A stretch of DNA of 42,526 nt from Sphingorhabdus sp. EL138 (lineage in GTDB: Bacteria; Pseudomonadota; Alphaproteobacteria; Sphingomonadales; Sphingomonadaceae), in assembly GCF_945882965.1 (NCBI RefSeq), contig NZ_CAMCWY010000022.1:1-42526 (forward strand), in the 5' to 3' direction. A program made the position numbers and the translations under genes. The notes below the pieces were generated by a model, which was not told the origin of the DNA, ran no database searches, and saw only the letters and a list, made by a program, of their open reading frames with translations. Positions 38,401 through 42,526 of this stretch are shown piece by piece; within the stretch, counting starts at the first letter, position 1, and each line of letters begins with the position of its first letter.

Positions 38401-39614
38401 CGGTCAGCGTCGAAGAACAAGCCAGCAAACAAGGCTTCTGCGGTTTCACGCGTTGGCGGCTCGCCAGGACGCATGACGCGGTAAATGGCGTCGAGCGCCA
38501 TGTCGCGGTTCTCGGCCTTGTCCGCCTTCAATGTGTTGCGCATCCATGCACCGGTGATGACATGGTCGATGTCGAGCAGCTCAAGGCTGTCAATGCCGGC
38601 CTTGTCCAACGCATCGAGGTTTTCGGCGGTGATTTCGTCACCGGCTTCAACATAAATCCGGCCCGTCTTCTCGTCGATCAGGTCGAACGCCGAATAACGG
38701 CCAAAGATTTCTTCGGTCGGGATCAGCAAGCTGGTCAAGCCATCCCTCACGGCCTTGTTGGCCGCGCGCGGGGTCACCTTAGTGCCGGCGGGGAATACGA
38801 CTTCGCCCGTCTTGGCATCGACAATGTCGAACATCGGCTTTGACGCGCGCCATTGCTCCGCATTGAACGGAATCTTCCATCCACCCTTGCCACGTTCAAA
38901 TGTCACGCGGTCGTAGAAATGGCCCAGGATTTCTTCGTCGTTCAAACCAAGCGAATAGAGCAATGTCGTGACCGGCAACTTGCGCTTACGGTCGATACGG
39001 ACGTTGACAATATCCTTGGCATCAAATTCAAAGTCGAGCCACGAACCACGGTACGGAATAACGCGCGCTGCAAACAGATATTTGCCGCTGCTGTGCGTTT
39101 TGCCACGGTCATGGTCGAACAATACGCCCGGCGAACGGTGCATTTGGCTGACGATAACGCGCTCTGTACCGTTGATGAAGAAGGTGCCGTTATGCGTCAT
39201 GAGCGGCATGTCGCCCATATACACGTCCTGCTCCTTAATATCGAGGACCGAGCGCGCCTCGGTGTCTGGATCAACCTCAAACACGATCAGGCGCAACGTC
39301 ACCTTCATCTGCGCTGCATAAGTAATTCCGCGCTGACGGCATTCCTCAACGTCAAATTTCGGATCTTCGAGTTCGTAATGCACGAAGTCGAGTTCCGAGG
39401 TGCCGGCAAAATCCTTAACCGGAAAGACGCTGCGCAGCGTCTTTTCAAGGCCGGAAACATAGCCTATCGACGGGTCAGAACGCAGGAACTGTTCATAGCT
39501 CTCGCGCTGAACCTCAATGAGGTTGGGCATGTCGATAACTTCATGGATGTTACCGAAGATTTTGCGGATACGCTTTTGACGCGACAGGGTCGCAGGAGCG
39601 GGACGGGATGCCAT
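35457..39614 (-). CDS. rpoB: RNA polymerase beta subunit
   Basis: RpoB is the 1385-residue beta subunit. The rifampicin region reads [19 protein letters not shown] followed by [13 protein letters not shown], with the aspartate, histidine and serine that most often mutate to resistance all wild type; one position (E. coli N518) is threonine. The C-terminal part contains [15 protein letters not shown] and [19 protein letters not shown], which contact template and beta'. ATG 39614 ([21 protein letters not shown]) is the start; the upstream frame is open but unrelated. No rplL lies upstream. Instead there is a non-coding leader of over 300 bp and, beyond it, lepA on the other strand. Confidence 0.98.
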   Translation of the reverse strand: MASRPAPATLSRQKRIRKIFGNIHEVIDMPNLIEVQRESYEQFLRSDPSIGYVSGLEKTLRSVFPVKDFAGTSELDFVHYELEDPKFDVEECRQRGITYAAQMKVTLRLIVFEVDPDTEARSVLDIKEQDVYMGDMPLMTHNGTFFINGTERVIVSQMHRSPGVLFDHDRGKTHSSGKYLFAARVIPYRGSWLDFEFDAKDIVNVRIDRKRKLPVTTLLYSLGLNDEEILGHFYDRVTFERGKGGWKIPFNAEQWRASKPMFDIVDAKTGEVVFPAGTKVTPRAANKAVRDGLTSLLIPTEEIFGRYSAFDLIDEKTGRIYVEAGDEITAENLDALDKAGIDSLELLDIDHVITGAWMRNTLKADKAENRDMALDAIYRVMRPGEPPTRETAEALFAGLFFDADRYDLSAVGRVKLNMRLNLDVEDTLTTLRTEDILAVVKELVNLKDGKGEIDDIDNLGNRRVRSVGELLENQYRVGLLRMERAVKERMSSVDVSTVMPNDLINAKPAVAAVREFFGSSQLSQFMDQTNPLSEVTHKRRVSALGPGGLTRERAGFEVRDVHPTHYGRICPIETPEGPNIGLINSLASFSRVNKYGFIETPYRKVIDNKVTDDVVYLSAMEEQKNTIAQANAELNADGSFAEDLISSREAGEFLMAPRDQITLMDVSPKQLVSVAASLIPFLENDDANRALMGSNMQRQAVPLLRAEAPFVGTGMEETVARDSGAAIGARRTGIVDQVDATRIVVRVTGDVEPGKSGVDIYTLQKFQRSNQNTCINQKPLVKVGDVIEAGDIIADGPSTELGELALGKNSLVAFMPWNGYNYEDSILISERIVKDDVFTSVHIEEFEVMARDTKLGPEDITRDIPNVGEEALRSLDEAGIVYIGAEVHPGDILVGKITPKGESPMTPEEKLLRAIFGEKASDVRDTSLRLSPGVAGTVVEVRVFNRHGIDKDERAMAIEREEIERLAKDREDERSILNRATYNRLKDMLIGQTAAAAPKGIKKGDVITEENLGEVERYEWWKIAVADDKVQGDLEAVKVQYDDAVKLIVAKFEDRREKLERGDELAPGVLKMVKVFVAVKRKLQPGDKMAGRHGNKGVISRILPQEDMPFLADGTPVDIVLNPLGVPSRMNVGQIFETHLGWAARGLGMQIGEALEEWRHANPNPEAAAPPAVVRERLAKAYGAEYADEIKNRSDADIIELASNVSTGVPMGTPVFDGAREADVTTMLQLAGLDGSGQSDLFDGRTGDKFDRKVTVGIIYMLKLHHLVDDKIHARSIGPYSLVTQQPLGGKAQFGGQRFGEMECWALQAYGAAYTLQEMLTVKSDDVIGRTKVYEAIVKGDDSFEAGIPESFNVLVKEMRSLGLNVELKAHDLIEGDEGFAEAAE

Positions 39615-39954
39615 AAGGTGCTTTGCCTCAGTTAGAAATGTCAGTCGCGGCGTGCCATTCCACAGACAAGAAAAGGCCACATAGCAATGCCCCGAAGAAT
39701 CGAGCCCTGCCGTGCAGCCGTTTCGCGTATGTGAAAATCCATATCCATCAATACGTTAGCCAAGTTGCGCGACGACGAGGCCATTCCCGATGGGTTGGAT
39801 GTTGGGGGCGCTATAGGCGGGTAGGGGGTGGGGGTCAAGGGCGCGGGGGTCAAGCGGGAGGCAAGGACCAGCGTATCTAACATTGAGTTGTTTGAATAAT
39901 CCGCGGAACAGACATTAAAGAATTATTTTTCCGGCAATTTGAGCACTGACAGGA

Positions 39955-39985
39955 ATATTAGCTATACCAGTATCCCTTATGTCAA
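39955..39985 (-). promoter_or_regulatory. Candidate rpoB promoter
   Basis: On the minus strand a consensus TTGACA is followed 19 bp later by TAATAT, with a TATAGC also within reach. It lies in an AT-rich stretch and is the best sigma70-like signal upstream of rpoB. Assigned by sequence only. Confidence 0.5.
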
Positions 39986-40069
39986 GATTGCCGCAGCCAA
40001 TAAAATCGGCGGGTCAATTTTGATCCCAAAATCTATTCTGAAATAGCGCGCGGGCGGGACTTTCTAAAT

Positions 40070-40096
40070 CCTCCCCATCGACTTGCGATGGGGAGG
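40070..40096. repeat. GC-rich palindrome upstream of lepA
   Basis: CCTCCCCATCG (40070-40080) pairs with CGATGGGGAGG (40086-40096) around ACTTG. Ten bases per arm are shared with the palindrome at 483-511, indicating a dispersed family. Confidence 0.7.
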
Positions 40097-40202
40097 GGGA
40101 CCGCGCGATGATCACCCCCATCACGCACCCCATCGCACATAACCCCCTACCGCCTTTCCGCCATGCTTGAAGGGGCGGGGCGGCCCTGCTAGGGGCGGCT
40201 GC

Positions 40203-42020
40203 ATGACTGAACTTTCTCTCATCCGCAATTTTTCGATCATCGCCCACATAGATCACGGGAAGTCGACTCTGGCCGACCGGTTGATCCAACAAACGGGCGG
40301 GCTTACCGCGCGGGAGATGACGAGCCAAGTCCTTGATAATATGGACATTGAGAAAGAGCGCGGCATCACGATCAAGGCGCAGACGGTGCGGCTGGATTAC
40401 ACCGCGAACGACGGCCTTACCTATCAATTGAACCTGATGGACACCCCCGGCCATGTCGACTTTGCCTATGAAGTCAGCCGCAGCCTCGCCGCATGCGAAG
40501 GCGCGTTGCTTGTTGTCGACGCCGCGCAAGGTGTTGAGGCGCAAACGCTCGCCAACGTTTACCAATCCATTGAGCATGACCATGAAATCGTGCCCGTCAT
40601 CAACAAGATCGATCTGCCTGCGGCAGAGGTGGACAAGGTCAAGGCCGAGATTGAGGAAATCATCGGTCTGCCCGCCGACGACGCCGTCCTGACCAGCGCC
40701 AAATCAGGCATCGGCATCGCCGAAGTGCTTGAGGCGGTCGTCACCCGCATCCCGCCGCCAAAGGGCGACCGCAGCGCCCCGTTGAAGGCGATGTTGGTCG
40801 ATAGCTGGTATGACCCCTATCTGGGCGTCGTCATCCTGATCCGCGTCATCGACGGCGTGATTAAAAAAGGTCAGGAAATTCAGTTCATGGCAGCCGGCAC
40901 AAAGCATTTGGTCGACCGCGTCGGATGTATGCGGCCAAAGCTAGAGATCCTGCCCGAAATCGCGGCTGGCGAAGTTGGCATCATCACCGCGCAGATTAAG
41001 GAAGTCGCGCAAACCCGCGTCGGCGACACCATCACCGATGCCAAGCGCCCCGCCGCAGAAGCGCTCCCTGGCTTTAAGGAAGTGCAGCCCGTGGTGTTCT
41101 GCGGCCTGTTCCCCACCGACGCCGCCGACTTTGAAAAACTGCGCGAAAGCATCAGCAAGCTGCGCCTCAACGACGCATCATTCAGCTTTGAAACCGAAAG
41201 CAGCGCCGCCTTGGGCTTTGGCTTTCGCTGCGGGTTCCTTGGGTTGCTCCATTTGGAGATCATTCAGGAACGGCTAACGCGCGAGTTCGACCTCGACCTC
41301 ATCACCACCGCGCCCAGCGTTGTGTATAAGCTGCAACTCAGCCGCAGCAAAACCGAAGATGCCTGCGAGATGGAACTGCACAACCCGTCCGACATGCCCG
41401 ACGTCAACCGCATCGACGAAATTCAGGAACCGTGGATACAGGCGACGATTTACTGCCCCGATGAATATCTCGGCTCCATCTTGAAATTATGCCAAGACCG
41501 GCGCGGTATTCAAAAGCAGCTGACCTATGTCGGTGGCCGGGCGCAGATCGTTTACGAATTGCCGTTGAATGAGGTGGTGTTCGACTTTTACGACCGCCTA
41601 AAAAGCATCAGCCGTGGCTATGCCTCTTTCGATTATCACCAGATCGGCCACCGCGAAGGCGACCTTGTGAAGATGAGCATCATGGTCAATGGCGACGCGG
41701 TCGACGCGTTGAGCATGATCGTCCACCGTGGCACGGCGGAATCGCGCGGCCGCGGCATGTGCGAACGCCTAAAAGACCTCATCCCGCGCCATTTGTTCAA
41801 AATCCCCGTGCAAGCGGCCATCGGCGGCAAAGTCATCGCCCGCGAAACCATCGCCGCAATGCGCAAAGACGTGACCGCCAAATGCTATGGCGGCGACATC
41901 AGCCGCAAGAAAAAGCTGCTGGAAAAGCAGAAAAAGGGCAAGGCGCGGATGCGCGAATATGGCAATGTGAGCATTCCGCAGGAAGCGTTTATTGCAGCGC
42001 TGCGGATGGGGGAGGAGTAA
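40203..42020 (+). CDS. lepA: Elongation factor 4 (LepA)
   Basis: LepA is a ribosome-binding translational GTPase implicated in back-translocation and in ribosome assembly or initiation. The 605-residue protein shows G1 [11 protein letters not shown]2 RGITIK, G3 DTPGH, G4 NKIDL and G5 SAKSG. It has EF-G-like domains II, III and V, and the LepA-specific C-terminal domain ([28 protein letters not shown]). The start is ATG 40203 ([19 protein letters not shown]); the open frame 12 codons upstream lacks homology. It is transcribed away from rpoB and precedes an ABC-F gene by 110 bp. Confidence 0.97.
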   Translation: MTELSLIRNFSIIAHIDHGKSTLADRLIQQTGGLTAREMTSQVLDNMDIEKERGITIKAQTVRLDYTANDGLTYQLNLMDTPGHVDFAYEVSRSLAACEGALLVVDAAQGVEAQTLANVYQSIEHDHEIVPVINKIDLPAAEVDKVKAEIEEIIGLPADDAVLTSAKSGIGIAEVLEAVVTRIPPPKGDRSAPLKAMLVDSWYDPYLGVVILIRVIDGVIKKGQEIQFMAAGTKHLVDRVGCMRPKLEILPEIAAGEVGIITAQIKEVAQTRVGDTITDAKRPAAEALPGFKEVQPVVFCGLFPTDAADFEKLRESISKLRLNDASFSFETESSAALGFGFRCGFLGLLHLEIIQERLTREFDLDLITTAPSVVYKLQLSRSKTEDACEMELHNPSDMPDVNRIDEIQEPWIQATIYCPDEYLGSILKLCQDRRGIQKQLTYVGGRAQIVYELPLNEVVFDFYDRLKSISRGYASFDYHQIGHREGDLVKMSIMVNGDAVDALSMIVHRGTAESRGRGMCERLKDLIPRHLFKIPVQAAIGGKVIARETIAAMRKDVTAKCYGGDISRKKKLLEKQKKGKARMREYGNVSIPQEAFIAALRMGEE

Positions 42021-42130
42021 CTTTTCCCGCCTCACTTAAATTGCCCGCTTTAACCGCCAATGCGTTAGGCCCCAAATAAACCCCAATTCTCTGACTGACA
42101 GCGCGCTGCCACTCTGCTACGCGGCCCAGC

Positions 42131-42526
42131 ATGCTTAATCTGAACGGTATCACCGTGCGCCTTGGCGGACGCACTATCCTTGACCGCGCCACCGCGGCCT
42201 TGCCCCCTTACAGCCGTATCGGCCTGATCGGGCGCAATGGTGCGGGTAAGTCGACATTGATGAAGGTGATGATTGGTTCGCTGGAGGCCGATGACGGCAG
42301 CCTCGATATGCCCAAGGGCACGCGCATCGGCTATATCGCGCAAGAGGCGCCTGCGGGCGATTCCACGCCGTTTGACACGGTGCTGGCGGCAGATACAGAA
42401 CGCGCGGCGTTGATGGCCGAAAGCGAGCAAGAGGGGCTTGACCCCGACCGCATGGCCGAAGTGCATGAACGCTTGATCGCGATTGATGCCTATACGGCGC
42501 CCGCGCGGGCTTCGCGGATTTTGGTC
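42131..42526 (+). CDS. ABC-F family ATPase, 3' end missing
   Basis: The frame starts at ATG 42131 and is still open at the window end (132 codons seen). MLNLNGITVRLGGRTILDRATAAL leads to Walker A GRNGAGKST (about 34-42), followed by MPKGTRIGYIAQEAPAG, the Q-loop region typical of ABC-F proteins. These soluble twin-ATPase proteins (Uup, YheS, EttA group) act on ribosomes and are not transporters. No transmembrane helix is visible. Which ABC-F subgroup it is cannot be decided from the first quarter. Confidence 0.9.
   Translation, partial: MLNLNGITVRLGGRTILDRATAALPPYSRIGLIGRNGAGKSTLMKVMIGSLEADDGSLDMPKGTRIGYIAQEAPAGDSTPFDTVLAADTERAALMAESEQEGLDPDRMAEVHERLIAIDAYTAPARASRILV

Larger units (their letters stand above)
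39615..40202. promoter_or_regulatory. rpoB-lepA divergent intergenic region
   Basis: This 588-bp gap holds no convincing gene. A promoter toward rpoB is proposed at 39955-39985 (minus strand): TTGACA (39985-39980) and TAATAT (39960-39955), with a 19-bp spacer. It would give a leader of roughly 330 nt. A G-rich run with six G3+ tracts lies at 39819-39857, and a CCTCCCCATCG palindrome at 40070-40096. I see no tRNA and no ribosomal-protein gene. The lepA promoter was not located. Confidence 0.5.

Noticed and set aside
39641-39883. An 80-codon minus-strand open frame upstream of rpoB
   Set aside because: Proline-rich low-complexity translation caused by the G-rich run; no ribosome-binding site and no recognisable domain.

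Overview
This window is chromosomal DNA of an alphaproteobacterium, most likely of the order Sphingomonadales. The call rests on the mutM / ubiE-ubiB-coaBC-dut / rpsT-dnaA neighbourhood, the secB / Tim44-like / mltA / Smr cluster, small lipoproteins resembling sphingomonad families, and a truncated TonB-dependent receptor. Genus cannot be set from the sequence alone. Gene density is very high and almost all genes are housekeeping. I saw no tRNA, rRNA, CRISPR array, prophage or transposase gene.

Layout. 1-477: 3' part of an enoyl-CoA hydratase gene. 517-2330 (minus): a small secreted protein, nth and dapB. 2412-3119 (plus): a CobB-type sirtuin, converging on a minus-strand run of ubiE, ubiB, coaBC, dut and a ThiF/MoeB-like E1 gene. 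That run is interrupted between ubiB and coaBC by ccdA and a decayed ccdB. 8385-12613 (plus): mutM, rpsT, dnaA and a zinc-ribbon/SH3 membrane protein. 12650-16548 (minus): secB, murJ, trpS and a DUF4136 lipoprotein. 16802-19244 (plus): a Tim44-like protein, mltA and an Smr protein. 19263-21811 (minus): an acyl-CoA dehydrogenase and a DUF815 AAA+ ATPase. 21866-28893 (plus): tsaC/sua5, an RND efflux pair, msrA, galU and a small lipoprotein. 29078-30666: a broken TonB-receptor gene ending at a 286-bp element with long inverted termini. 31038-39614 (minus): rpoB-rpoC. 40203-42526 (plus): lepA and the start of an ABC-F ATPase gene.

Functional themes. Several neighbours serve envelope building (murJ, mltA, secB, galU, lipoproteins), genome maintenance (nth, mutM, dut, dnaA) and translation or transcription (rpoBC, rpsT, trpS, lepA, ABC-F, tsaC). 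Tight spacing or short overlaps suggest co-transcription of dapB-nth, coaBC-dut-E1, murJ-trpS, acyl-CoA dehydrogenase-DUF815 and MFP-RND-msrA.

The least ordinary parts are small. They are a dispersed repeat built on CCTAGGGTCAGGACC, which also forms the ends of a doubly hairpinned MITE-like element; a solitary CcdA antitoxin whose ccdB partner lost its first half through a deletion that rewrote the ccdA stop; a TonB-receptor pseudogene with two frameshifts; GC-rich palindromes inside the rpoB-rpoC operon; and a long rpoB leader with no rplJL upstream. I did not find a convincing new multi-gene system.
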